DNA of 23,652 nucleotides from Thermoplasmatota archaeon (GCA_030591285.1 JAUVBH010000004.1:1-23652); one strand, 5' to 3'; positions 13,262 through 22,708 are shown, numbered from the stretch's first letter. Notes: generated by a model from the sequence alone, not told the origin. Translations and numbers: made by a program.

Positions 13262-13582
13262 ATGGAGATAGACATCGTAGAGAAGCACGACAATCTTCTT
13301 CTCGAGAGGACAGAGGTGAAGATCAAGGTCAAGCACACCAAGGAATCTACCCCCTCGAGAAAGGAACTATCAGCTGTTATCAAGGAGAACCTTGGGCTGA
13401 AGAACGAGGCGCTTGTAGTGGATTCACTTGAATCCCACTTTGGTAGGGATGAGACAATGGTATTCGCCAAGGTGTACAAGACCGCTGAGAAGGCAAGATC
13501 AATTGAGGCAGACCATATCCTCAAGCGCAACAATCTCTGGGTAGATCCCAAGAAGAAGGCAGCAAAGAGTGAAGGTGAATAA
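13262..13582 (+). CDS. rps24e: Small subunit ribosomal protein S24e
   Basis: A small-subunit protein shared by archaea and eukaryotes. The 106-residue translation begins MEIDIVEKHDNLLLERTEVKI and has the typical VKHTKESTPSRKEL, LVVDSLESHFGRDETMVFAKVY and a basic C-terminus. I chose ATG 13262 because GGAGGTG (13247-13253) lies 8 bases upstream; an in-frame GTG at 13253 overlaps that SD. Sits between the dephospho-CoA kinase and S27ae genes, a stable archaeal arrangement. Confidence 0.95.
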   Translation: MEIDIVEKHDNLLLERTEVKIKVKHTKESTPSRKELSAVIKENLGLKNEALVVDSLESHFGRDETMVFAKVYKTAEKARSIEADHILKRNNLWVDPKKKAAKSEGE

Positions 13583-13583
13583 T

Positions 13584-13736
13584 ATGAAAGGACACCAGCT
13601 CTACGACATCAAGGATGAGAAGATCCAGAGGAAGAAGAAGTTCTGCCCGAAATGCGAGGGCGTCTTCATGGCCCAGCACCCTGACAGGTTCGCCTGTGGA
13701 AAGTGCGGGTACACAGAGTTCAACAAGAAAGAGTAG
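13584..13736 (+). CDS. rps27ae: Small subunit ribosomal protein S27ae (eS31)
   Basis: A 50-residue zinc-ribbon protein of the small subunit; in eukaryotes it is made as a ubiquitin fusion, here it stands alone. The translation has CPKC (Cys21, Cys24) and CGKC (Cys38, Cys41) as zinc ligands and ends CGYTEFNKKE. It starts one base after the S24e stop and closes the operon, followed by a hairpin terminator. Confidence 0.95.
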   Translation: MKGHQLYDIKDEKIQRKKKFCPKCEGVFMAQHPDRFACGKCGYTEFNKKE

Positions 13737-13752
13737 GTAAATACCTGCTAAT

Positions 13753-13800
13753 ATGGGGCTCTTTTTCGGGCCCCATTCTTTTCACTATTTTTTCAATACA
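13753..13800. terminator. Hairpin and T-tract terminator between convergent genes
   Basis: ATGGGGC (13753-13759) and GCCCCAT (13770-13776) pair perfectly across a 10-base loop, followed by T-rich TTCTTTTCACTATTTTTTC. It lies 16 bases after rps27ae and 28 bases from the end of the opposing membrane protein gene, so it may serve both; the T-runs favour the rightward transcript. Confidence 0.75.
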
Positions 13801-13803
13801 GTT

Positions 13804-14826
13804 TCAGCTCTTGAAAGCTTGATATATTGTGATCCCAAGAGAGATGAACCCGATCATTATCCCAAAGAAGAAAGATAGAAGAATGAAAATAACTCCGATC
13901 CCTGAAATTCCCACTAATAAGGATATCAGAGAAAAAGTAGCGATAAGGATCAAAACTCCCTTCCAGCTCAATTTCATATTGGCGATCTTACTCCTTTTCT
14001 GGTCCCTTTTCTTTGAAGATCTGATATTCAGGATCAACAGACCAAAGAAGAGTGCATACAAGATGAGGATGAAGGCTTGTCCAACAAATCCAGCAATTTT
14101 CTCAGGAGCCCACAATATTCCCAGTGGAATATAGATCAGCATCAATATACCAAATAAGATCCAGAACTCTTTTCCATCCGGAAGGAGAGATCTCATAGTG
14201 TATTTCGCTCCAACCTTCTTTCTGAAGATCATTATAAGACCACCGATCAATACAACATTCACAATGATGGCGATGGGAGCCAACCAGAAAATTGGCATAT
14301 TCCCACCCATGAACAATGCAGCCCATATGACAAAAGAGAAAACCAAGACCAGGAAACCGGTCCTGGTTCTCAGTAATTTTCTAATTGGTCCCGGTAGAGC
14401 ATCCATTATCGATTTGGATCTAGTCAAGAGTCTCTCAGAGACGAAGAGTGGAATGATGAAAGCGAAGAACACATGCCACCAAAGTACCAATATCATGGTC
14501 CATAGGAAATCCACTCCAAAGTATCTCAGTGGGGATGCCCCCCAATGAGGATGGAATAGGACTTTGGTGATGTAAGCCTCGTACAGACCGAAGATGCAGC
14601 CTGCTGCAAACAAAGCACCGAATGACACTCTCCCTCTGAACACAAGTGAAGCAAGGAGAAGAGTATGGATGCCGTAGAGAAGTACAAGAAGGACCGCGCT
14701 CCATGGTTTGAACAATCCAAAGGGTTCGGAGCAGGAGATGACCTCTGCGAAGAAGACGGAGATCGTTCCGACGATCAACCAGAAGAATATCTTTTCCTTG
14801 GTTGACGGCATCTTTTCTGCAGGCAT
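13804..14826 (-). CDS. Multi-pass membrane protein, function unknown
   Basis: I do not recognise this 340-residue protein. It is almost entirely hydrophobic with about ten predicted membrane helices, including IFFWLIVGTISVFFAEVIS, LLVLLYGIHTLLLASLVF, FLVLVFSFVIWAALF and a C-terminal FILLSFFFGIMIGFISLGI. A short basic loop (SSKKRDQKRSKIA) separates the last two helices. There is a helix-loop with LFHPHWGASPLRYFGVD whose polar residues might be functional. ATG 14826 is preceded by TTTTAATA (minus strand, 14853-14860) at about 30 bases, close to leaderless spacing; a second ATG is 15 bases further in. Divergent from the giant surface protein gene. Confidence 0.8.
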   Translation of the reverse strand: MPAEKMPSTKEKIFFWLIVGTISVFFAEVISCSEPFGLFKPWSAVLLVLLYGIHTLLLASLVFRGRVSFGALFAAGCIFGLYEAYITKVLFHPHWGASPLRYFGVDFLWTMILVLWWHVFFAFIIPLFVSERLLTRSKSIMDALPGPIRKLLRTRTGFLVLVFSFVIWAALFMGGNMPIFWLAPIAIIVNVVLIGGLIMIFRKKVGAKYTMRSLLPDGKEFWILFGILMLIYIPLGILWAPEKIAGFVGQAFILILYALFFGLLILNIRSSKKRDQKRSKIANMKLSWKGVLILIATFSLISLLVGISGIGVIFILLSFFFGIMIGFISLGITIYQAFKS

Positions 14827-14980
14827 ATGTGAATAAATTGTATTTCATGATATTAAAATGGATAAGAAAGAATGTTACTGAACAAATTGCCTGGCCCTAG
14901 AAAACCATTTATTGTCCAAAATACCATTACAATCAGGGATCATGGACCCATTTCGGGTTCAAATTGGAGGAGGTGTTCCA

Positions 14981-17900
14981 ATGTCAAATTCGAATATGAG
15001 GTGGATATCGGTCAGTATTGCAGCTTTACTTCTTATAACCGGTTTCCAGGTGATGATGGGTAATGAAGGCGTCCTTCCGATAGAACCGGAGGATATCGTC
15101 GCTACATGGTCTTTTAACGAGGGATCCGGACAGACTGCAGTCGATGGTGGGTCCGGTGGTTTCGATCTTCGCCTCGGGGACACTGAAAACGAAGACCACA
15201 ACGATCCTCTCTGGGCTGATGGGATTTCCGGGAGCTGTTTGGATCTCAATGGGGTCGATGATTATGCCATAGTTGAGGATTTCGATCTGCCATCTGACGA
15301 GTTCACATTCGCTTTCTGGGCCAAGACCTCTCACAAGACGATCACAAGGGTCCCCATATCATACGGCACCGCCGTGGAGGAGAACGAGTTCTTTTTCTAC
15401 AATTGTCAGAACCTTCGGATCTATTTCAAGAACGTTCCCATGGACACGGGCATCTCCATCACCGATGGGGAATGGCACCATATTGCGTTGACCTGGAAAA
15501 GTTCGGATGGAAACGTCAAGGTCTTCAAGGATTCCGAGCTCCGATACAATTATACCTGGGGCCAGGGGGAGGCCATGCTACAAGATGGAGCGATCGTGGT
15601 TGGCCAGGAGCAGGATGTAATGGGCGGAGATTTCGATAGAAACCAGGCTTTCCTCGGGAAACTGGACGAGGTCATGATCCTGAATCGAGTGCTTGCTCCA
15701 TTTGAGATCGAGGACTATTATGATGACTTCAAACTACCTCCAAGAAATTTCAACATCACCTCGGGAGACGAAAGTGTACTCCTGAAATGGGATGGGACAG
15801 GCTCTCCGGATGGCTACAATGTTCACAGGGCCACAGCTCAGAACGGTCTCATGGGGGAGTATTTCGCCACAGAGAATTTCACGGACCTCAAGCTATCCAG
15901 AGTTGACAGGACCGTTGATCTCAATTGGGGCCAAGGTTCACCGGATGGTGACATAGGAGATGATCTGTTCTCAATGAGATGGTCTGGCTTTATCAAGATC
16001 GACAGGTCGGGGATCTATGAATTCATTGCTGTGAACGATGACAGGGCCAGACTATGGGTGAACGGGTCGCTATTGATCATTGATCCACAAGAGGGTGGGA
16101 TCACCTCAAGTTATGGATATGCCTATCTTGACCGTGGTTTCTATCCAATAAGGTTGGATTACATCGAGACCGATGACATCTCGGCCATGTCTCTTCAGTG
16201 GAGTTCGGACCTGTTCCCGGAGCATGTGATCCCGAGTTCCCATCTGTTCTGGGGGGATCCTGATGATCTCTCCTTGCTCAAGGAAACTTCAGGCAGCTCG
16301 TATCTTGATGATACCGTTGAAAATGGCGCCATATATGCTTATTCTGTTAGAGCCAGATATGGATCCGCTAACAGCACATACTCTGATCTAAGTATGGCCC
16401 TCCCATCAACAAAGACCGGGATCTCTCTGATCCCAACCCAGGCTGAGATCAATCCCGGAGAGACCTTTGAGTTCATGCTATCATTATACAATGACGGAGG
16501 ACTCCACGAGGAGTATTCCCTTGATGTTGATATCTCAGATCAATTCGAGGCAGAACTTTCCCAAGACGAAGTATATTTGGCCCCCGGAACGAGAAAAAGT
16601 GCAATCCTGACCATAACTTCCTCATCTGATATTGAGGAGGGCTCCTATGATTTCATAGTCACAGGGACCCCTACTGCTCTCGGTGATGTCAAGGAAGCGG
16701 CAGGTTGGTTGATCATCGATGAAGATCCTAGAATAACCGATCTTTTGCCTTTGGGGAGTTATCGATCAAGCGATCCAAGCGTATTAGTGTCCTGGAGGAC
16801 CCCCGTGAATAGCACTACGGAGGTCTATTTACGTAAGGAGGGGAGTTCTGAATATGATCCGTTCATAGGGGAGAATGGAACATTCCATCAGATTGTTCTG
16901 GAAGACCTTGAACAAGAGATCGACTACCAATTTTTTGTTGTCAGCTCAACAGACAGGGGTTATTCCCGATCCACTGATCGAACATTCCGAGTGGGAAGTA
17001 AAGTGGTCTTCGACAAGGAATATTACGACATTCCTATAAAACGAGATTACGACCAGACCTTCAGTTTTTCAATAAGGAACATGGATGATGTAGTACATGT
17101 GGTGGAGGCAACTGTCTACAACCCCCATGATGATCTGATAGTTGGATTCGTTGGCGATGGTTCTGAAGACGCAAGGATGTCCAGTCCGCCTGGAGAGAGT
17201 GAGGAATTGACATTTGCCGTCCATGCCCAGGATGCAATGAAGCATTATTACATGCTGCTCCTGAACCTTACAACGATAGATGACCTGGAGATATATGTGG
17301 ACCAGGCAGCGCTATGGCTCGATCTTGATCATGTCTTTGTCGATCTGGAGATAACTAAGATCGCGTACGATATGAACACACTGTCCAAGAGGTTCAGGAT
17401 CAAGAACAATGGTGACCCATTGACCGATCTGTCGGTGAATGTGAATCCGGAACTTGAAGATTGGATCAATTTCGAACCTCATATCACACATGGATATCTT
17501 GGACCTGGAGCAAGTTTTGAGGTCGAGGTCTCACCATTCTTGAATTTCCATTTCCCCGGGTTGGAAGGAGTTCTGAATGTTTCAGCTTTTGACACATCGT
17601 ATGAGGTGGATCTCAGTTTCCAGGTTCCTGAAGGGTGGGACATCTTTGCAGGATCCCTGTATCCCAATTGGGGCGGTGTACCGACAGTTTACTTCGACGA
17701 GGATGATCAGGACAATGATGGGATCTCGAATGATCTTGATGACGACAAGGACGGAGATGGGATCCCGGATGCAGAGGACCCCCTACCTCTGGATACCGAT
17801 AACGATGGGATCCCGAACAGCGATGACAGCGATGACGATGGTGACGGGCAGCCTGATATGAGTGATTTCTTTCCCTGGGATTTCGACAATGATGGAACAC

Positions 17901-20900
17901 CAGATGAGATAGATCCTGATAGGGATGCCGATGGTGTATACAATCATCTGGACCCGTATCCTGACGATCATGACAACGACACTATAATCAACGGTCTCGA
18001 TGACGATGATGATAATGACCAGATACCTGATTACAAGGACAACTCGCTGCTGGACCATGATAACGACGGGTGGCAGGATTGGTGGGACCCGGATTATGAT
18101 GGTGATGGCATAGTCAACTGGGATGATCAGTACCCGGAAGACATGGATAATGATGGAACCCCTGATTCATCAGACGATGATATCGATGGAGATGGTACTC
18201 CGAATGAGGATGATGAAGACCATAACAGAAAACCAGGCGGGGGCCGACCCAGTTCTCCTGGAGGAGTTGGTGGTGGCGGAGGGGGTGGTTGGGATTCCGA
18301 AGAGGGTGAAGACCAATATTGCACGAACGATCCGGAGATCGATCTCTTCGAGCTATTGAGTATTCTCTGGCAGCTTTACAATATTGGAAAAGCCATTTTC
18401 GGTTTTGCTATGATATTCGCCTCGGGGGGATTGGTACCCTTGGTCACAGCGATCGTTACTGCTGTTGTGATGAATGCGATCGAGGGGCTGAAAAACGATG
18501 GGATCAATGCTGGTCTAGATGCAGCTGCACAATGGGCTGGAGCAAGCAGTTGGAGCGATCTCACGAATTCCTTATGGGGTGCATTTGGTGATTATGCAAA
18601 ATCCAGTATGGGAATAGCTTCATCCCATGGGCCAAAATATACCCCCTTGAGACCTACCAGATCCTTTGAGATTATGGGACTAAGACCGGGGGTTCAACAG
18701 TATTTCCCGGATCCCCTTATAGATACTTCAAAACTTCAAAGCACTCTCGTGACCACCCGGAACATGTATGTCTACTTCCACCAGGATGGAGGAGATGGAT
18801 CTGAGATATGGATAGCTTACACAAAGGACCTGGGAGCCTCCTTGAAGGATTATAAGAAAATGACAAATTCTCCCGGGAATGCATATTGGCCATACATGGA
18901 CTGTGGAACCGAAGGAAATGCAACCCTGGTCTGGATCGATGATCGGGATGGTCACGATGAGGTCTATATGAGAAGAACCGAGAACGCTGGCAAGGATTGG
19001 ACAGAGGAGACAAGGGTAACAGATCTCGATAGCAACAAGGGCACTCCTCTGGTTGCTTATGATCGAAATAATAACATCCACGTCTTCTGGGTCGATGATC
19101 GAGATGGATTCAAGAATATCTTTGTTAAAAAACTCGAGATAGATGAATATGCCGAGGAGGAGACCTGGACCAATGATTATAGAGTAACCTACGATTATAC
19201 CGAATCAACTCAACCCGTTGTTCATATCGGTGAGGATGATGAACTTCATTTGATATTCATTGACAATGGAACCGGCAGCGATGAGATCTATCATAGAGAG
19301 AGTTCTAACCAGCAATGGAATGCCTGGTCCTTCAGTCAGATAACCGATTCAGGTACAGAAAAAGGAGAACCTGCTGTTACTATCTCGAAGAATGGAACGA
19401 TGCATGTTGTATGGAGGGACAGTAGACACGGGGAGAGCGAGATATATTATCAGATGGTCAGACAAGATGGTGGGCCGATGGGTGATGAGGTCAGGTTGAC
19501 CAATGATGAATACTATTCCGAATATCCTTCCATCGACCATGCTGCTGATGATCTGTTCCTATCCTGGCACAGCAACAAGACGGGGTGGGATACACAGCAT
19601 CTGGTAATGAGCCTTGATGATGGTTACACATGGTCCGTGAACAAAAGAATTCCCATGAGCCCAACCTACATCGACACCGTTCTGCTCGAACTTGAACTCG
19701 AACCTATGGGAGATGCGGTGTCTGAACATGACATCCATGTCCTTGTCAATGGGGTGGAGATCGGGAATATAGATGAGACCATACCCGATGGAAAATATCT
19801 TTTCGATGTGCCATTGGACCTGTTGAACCTGGCTGATTCCAAGGATAAAACGAACAAGGTCACCATCAAAACAGAACATATGAATTCAGGTCATTATGTT
19901 GTTGCTACCAACTGGACCCTCATGTGGCATTACACCAACATGCATGAATACGTTTGCGCTCCAGATCAGGAAGCAGCTGATGAATACGTTCGAAATGGGA
20001 CGATGGACAGATGGACCGGTTCGGATGTCGGAGTATATTCCAACAGCGTAACAGTTAGCGATAAGTTTGCAAAAGATGGGGATGAGGTACAGGTTGATGT
20101 TAATATCAGGAACCTTGGAGGTGCCGATTCAAGGAACATCAAGGTATCCCTTTATGCTGACAACATCGACAACGAGAGCAATCTTATCGGAGGCCCGATC
20201 GAGATAGCTGTCATCCCTCAGGGTGATGTCGAGACCGTAACATTTGACATGATCGCTGATGCGAACATCTCTCGTATCTATGCTGTTGTTGAAAACCTTG
20301 GGGGTGGAGAGACGGATGATCTCAACAATATTGGGAATATTCAGGTCGAATTCTCTTCGGACCAACCTCCATCTTGCTCTATCGAAATATTGGATGGAAA
20401 GAAGTTTACAATGGATCCCAGTATCTCATTGGAGCTTGAAGCGGAAGGTTCCAACAGAGTAAAATGGGTCTCAATATCCAATGACAATGTCACCTGGACA
20501 GATTGGGACGACTATTATCCGTATTTGAGGTGGGTGTTGGACCATGCTCCACCGGAGACCAGGGCCGGAGAAGGAGATGGCTTCAGAACTGTCTATGTCA
20601 AAGTAAAGGATACTGCAGATCTGGTATCAGATATTGCAGAGGCCAAGATATATCTCTTCATGGAGGACCCGGCCGTTGGGAGAATACCTTCCGTGGAGGA
20701 CGATAAGCAGTCATTGAGCAAACCTCTGAAGATAACCTTCTCGGGGCCCATGAACCAGACATCGGTCGAGGAAGCTTTCACGATCGATCCATCGATAGAA
20801 GGAGAGATCACATGGGAAAATTTCACTTTGATCTTCACGCCAACTGATGGTTGGGAAGAAGGTCAGGAATATATTGTTACCCTTGGTGATTCCGCATTGG

Positions 20901-21160
20901 ACTTCTTCGGAAGGAACCTCACTGAGAACATGACCTTCAGCTTCACCGTTGTTGATGAAGACATAGGTGACGACGATGATGACATTGTGGATGATGATGT
21001 TGCACCAGATGATGATGATTCAGCAGGAGTAAGTGGAGCGATAATTGCTACCATCGTGATAGTGATAATCCTGATATTGATCGCTGTGATCGCGGTTGTT
21101 GTTGTTATCAGTAAGAGGGGTAAGGAAGAAGAAGAGGAAGGCTGGGGAGACGAAGAATAA
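14981..21160 (+). CDS. Giant multidomain surface protein (LamG, PA14, FN3, TSP3 repeats, propeller, CARDB, Big_5)
   Basis: A 2059-residue cell-surface protein with an N-terminal signal segment (about 8-26) and C-terminal membrane anchor (about 2015-2036, then an acidic tail). Modules in order, positions approximate: LamG/concanavalin-like (40-250); FN3 (253-478) split by a PA14 carbohydrate-binding domain (290-420); Ig-like NPCBM/CARDB-type (480-573); FN3 (583-672); two further Ig-like stretches; TSP3-type D-x-D-x-DG calcium repeats (905-1082); a Gly-rich linker; a hydrophobic helical stretch (1122-1171); a six-unit sialidase-like propeller (1260-1557) including the Asp-box SLDDGYTW at 1544; a linker domain; CARDB (1680-1790); an Ig-like domain; Big_5 (1895-1990); an Asp-rich stalk. 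Many N-x-S/T sequons suggest glycosylation. ATG 14981 is fixed by GGAGGAGGTG 5 bases upstream; an upstream in-frame TTG at 14912 is not used in my view. Probable adhesion or polysaccharide binding. Confidence 0.9.
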   Translation: MSNSNMRWISVSIAALLLITGFQVMMGNEGVLPIEPEDIVATWSFNEGSGQTAVDGGSGGFDLRLGDTENEDHNDPLWADGISGSCLDLNGVDDYAIVEDFDLPSDEFTFAFWAKTSHKTITRVPISYGTAVEENEFFFYNCQNLRIYFKNVPMDTGISITDGEWHHIALTWKSSDGNVKVFKDSELRYNYTWGQGEAMLQDGAIVVGQEQDVMGGDFDRNQAFLGKLDEVMILNRVLAPFEIEDYYDDFKLPPRNFNITSGDESVLLKWDGTGSPDGYNVHRATAQNGLMGEYFATENFTDLKLSRVDRTVDLNWGQGSPDGDIGDDLFSMRWSGFIKIDRSGIYEFIAVNDDRARLWVNGSLLIIDPQEGGITSSYGYAYLDRGFYPIRLDYIETDDISAMSLQWSSDLFPEHVIPSSHLFWGDPDDLSLLKETSGSSYLDDTVENGAIYAYSVRARYGSANSTYSDLSMALPSTKTGISLIPTQAEINPGETFEFMLSLYNDGGLHEEYSLDVDISDQFEAELSQDEVYLAPGTRKSAILTITSSSDIEEGSYDFIVTGTPTALGDVKEAAGWLIIDEDPRITDLLPLGSYRSSDPSVLVSWRTPVNSTTEVYLRKEGSSEYDPFIGENGTFHQIVLEDLEQEIDYQFFVVSSTDRGYSRSTDRTFRVGSKVVFDKEYYDIPIKRDYDQTFSFSIRNMDDVVHVVEATVYNPHDDLIVGFVGDGSEDARMSSPPGESEELTFAVHAQDAMKHYYMLLLNLTTIDDLEIYVDQAALWLDLDHVFVDLEITKIAYDMNTLSKRFRIKNNGDPLTDLSVNVNPELEDWINFEPHITHGYLGPGASFEVEVSPFLNFHFPGLEGVLNVSAFDTSYEVDLSFQVPEGWDIFAGSLYPNWGGVPTVYFDEDDQDNDGISNDLDDDKDGDGIPDAEDPLPLDTDNDGIPNSDDSDDDGDGQPDMSDFFPWDFDNDGTPDEIDPDRDADGVYNHLDPYPDDHDNDTIINGLDDDDDNDQIPDYKDNSLLDHDNDGWQDWWDPDYDGDGIVNWDDQYPEDMDNDGTPDSSDDDIDGDGTPNEDDEDHNRKPGGGRPSSPGGVGGGGGGGWDSEEGEDQYCTNDPEIDLFELLSILWQLYNIGKAIFGFAMIFASGGLVPLVTAIVTAVVMNAIEGLKNDGINAGLDAAAQWAGASSWSDLTNSLWGAFGDYAKSSMGIASSHGPKYTPLRPTRSFEIMGLRPGVQQYFPDPLIDTSKLQSTLVTTRNMYVYFHQDGGDGSEIWIAYTKDLGASLKDYKKMTNSPGNAYWPYMDCGTEGNATLVWIDDRDGHDEVYMRRTENAGKDWTEETRVTDLDSNKGTPLVAYDRNNNIHVFWVDDRDGFKNIFVKKLEIDEYAEEETWTNDYRVTYDYTESTQPVVHIGEDDELHLIFIDNGTGSDEIYHRESSNQQWNAWSFSQITDSGTEKGEPAVTISKNGTMHVVWRDSRHGESEIYYQMVRQDGGPMGDEVRLTNDEYYSEYPSIDHAADDLFLSWHSNKTGWDTQHLVMSLDDGYTWSVNKRIPMSPTYIDTVLLELELEPMGDAVSEHDIHVLVNGVEIGNIDETIPDGKYLFDVPLDLLNLADSKDKTNKVTIKTEHMNSGHYVVATNWTLMWHYTNMHEYVCAPDQEAADEYVRNGTMDRWTGSDVGVYSNSVTVSDKFAKDGDEVQVDVNIRNLGGADSRNIKVSLYADNIDNESNLIGGPIEIAVIPQGDVETVTFDMIADANISRIYAVVENLGGGETDDLNNIGNIQVEFSSDQPPSCSIEILDGKKFTMDPSISLELEAEGSNRVKWVSISNDNVTWTDWDDYYPYLRWVLDHAPPETRAGEGDGFRTVYVKVKDTADLVSDIAEAKIYLFMEDPAVGRIPSVEDDKQSLSKPLKITFSGPMNQTSVEEAFTIDPSIEGEITWENFTLIFTPTDGWEEGQEYIVTLGDSALDFFGRNLTENMTFSFTVVDEDIGDDDDDIVDDDVAPDDDDSAGVSGAIIATIVIVIILILIAVIAVVVVISKRGKEEEEEGWGDEE
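17695..18230 (+). repeat. TSP3-type calcium-binding repeat array within the surface protein
   Basis: About twelve degenerate repeats of D-x-D-x-D-G-I/T-P-x-x-x-D (for example DNDGISNDLDDDKDGDG and DADGVYNHLDPYPDD) are encoded here, with roughly 13-residue periodicity. Each loop resembles a calcium-binding loop. In DNA the stretch is rich in GAT/GAC and ATGG and gives long but meaningless open frames on the other strand. A Gly-rich segment (GGVGGGGGGGW) follows. Confidence 0.85.
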
Positions 21161-21221
21161 TAACATCCCCGTTCATTCTGGGCACATTGCCCTGTCCTCA
21201 GGTAGTTTGGGAGTTACTTAG

Positions 21222-22679
21222 TTGACGACCGATGGAGAAAAGAATGATCCTTCTCTGAACAGAAGGGACCTGGTCACTGTGATCGTGCTCGTAATTGCAG
21301 CTTTTGTTATCAGGTCAATTGCCCTTGGTTCGGAGTCATTCTGGATCGATGAGGTAATGACAGCTCGCAGGTCTGGATGGGGATTCATGGAGGTGATGAG
21401 ATCCATCGGAGAGAGGGACCATCTTCCTCTCTATTATGTCTTGATGATGGGTTGGGGAAGATTGTTCGGGACATCCGAAGTGGGTCTTCGTTCATTTTCG
21501 GTCCTGGTGGGCGCTCTTTCCATGATCCCCATGTATCTCATTGGCAGAAGGCTTTCATTCCGGGCCGGTATTATAGCAGGATCAATTGCTTGTGTGCTCC
21601 CGGTCCAGGTATATTTTGGACAGGAAGCAAAGATGTATGCAATGATCATTTTATTGGCATCAGTTTCTTTCCTTGCATTGCTGGAACATATTGATCCTAA
21701 ATTGATACCATCAACTAAATTATCAGCAGGACTGCTTCTTGTTTCGAACATTCTTCTTGCCTATACTCACTATTATTCCTATCTCTTCATCATCTGTGAA
21801 TTGCTCTATTTTTCTTACATTATCTGGAAAAGGTCTGGATGGAGTGGGTGGAAAGAACTGGTAAAGAAAGCGTGGCCTACTTACCTTCCGATCCTATCCG
21901 GTTCGATCTGGTTCATTTTCCTGGTTTCTGAAGGGTTCCTCTTTTCACAGGAAACAGGTGGTGGAATATCCCTCTCTATTGTTTCCTTTCTGTCCATCTA
22001 TCCATTCCTGACAGGGGCATATGCCACACCTGATAGTATCGTCCAACTGCCGATGTTCCTGGCATCTCTCATTCTTTTCATTTGTATGATCTGGGGATCA
22101 GTTGTAAAGGTAAAGAATAGAACCGGTCCGGAAAGTAGCAACAGAATATTATCTGCAATATTCATGATAATATTGCCTCTTTCGGCCCTGCTCATCTCAC
22201 TGCAGATAATGAATATCTTCGGACCTAGATACTTTCTCATCCTTGCTCCGGTGGTGATTTTCCTAGCGATCAGACCAATCAGGAACAAGAGGTCAATGAA
22301 GATCAGGAATGGCCTCCTTGGTGCCGTGATCATCTTATCGATCATGGCTCTTCCTGTACAATATCTTAAGGTGGAAAAGGATGATTGGAGAAGTACCATC
22401 TCCTATCTGGATAAGAACAAGCTGGACGGGGATGTCATTGTTCCAGTTCCATTCTGGGAGTACAGATCGATATCATATTATGATCCCGACCTTCATATTA
22501 TTATTACCTCGAATGCAACAGATCTATCGGAAAAGATTGGAGATTCCGACAGGGTTTGGGTTGTGGTGAAGGATTACAAGGATGATGGTTGGACCATGGA
22601 TCATATTGAATCGGTGATGGGGGCCCCTTCGATAGAAAAAGAATTCCATGGTCTCTCATTGTACCTGTTTGAAAGATAG
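21222..22679 (+). CDS. GT39/ArnT-like membrane glycosyltransferase
   Basis: Integral membrane glycosyltransferase of the PMT/ArnT superfamily, which moves a sugar from a polyprenol-phosphate donor to an acceptor outside the membrane. The 485-residue protein starts with one helix, then the catalytic-type first loop SESFWIDEVMTA with Asp43-Glu44, HLPLYYVL (67-74) and GQEAKMYA (133-140). About nine to eleven more helices follow, then a C-terminal soluble domain starting KDDWRSTISYL. All these marks are typical of the superfamily; the donor and acceptor cannot be read. TTG 21222 is the start, 8 bases after GGGAG. Located 61 bases after the giant surface protein, which offers many glycosylation sites, so that protein is a plausible substrate. 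Confidence 0.85.
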   Translation: MTTDGEKNDPSLNRRDLVTVIVLVIAAFVIRSIALGSESFWIDEVMTARRSGWGFMEVMRSIGERDHLPLYYVLMMGWGRLFGTSEVGLRSFSVLVGALSMIPMYLIGRRLSFRAGIIAGSIACVLPVQVYFGQEAKMYAMIILLASVSFLALLEHIDPKLIPSTKLSAGLLLVSNILLAYTHYYSYLFIICELLYFSYIIWKRSGWSGWKELVKKAWPTYLPILSGSIWFIFLVSEGFLFSQETGGGISLSIVSFLSIYPFLTGAYATPDSIVQLPMFLASLILFICMIWGSVVKVKNRTGPESSNRILSAIFMIILPLSALLISLQIMNIFGPRYFLILAPVVIFLAIRPIRNKRSMKIRNGLLGAVIILSIMALPVQYLKVEKDDWRSTISYLDKNKLDGDVIVPVPFWEYRSISYYDPDLHIIITSNATDLSEKIGDSDRVWVVVKDYKDDGWTMDHIESVMGAPSIEKEFHGLSLYLFER

Positions 22680-22708
22680 AGATGTATTCCCGAAAGATAG
22701 AACTATTC

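Noticed and set aside
17613..18058. Several repetitive frames (His/Arg/Ser/Ile-rich) and an apparent DNA repeat or CRISPR-like array
   Set aside because: They are shadows of the Asp-rich TSP3 codons; the units are degenerate at DNA level and there are no constant repeats with unique spacers.
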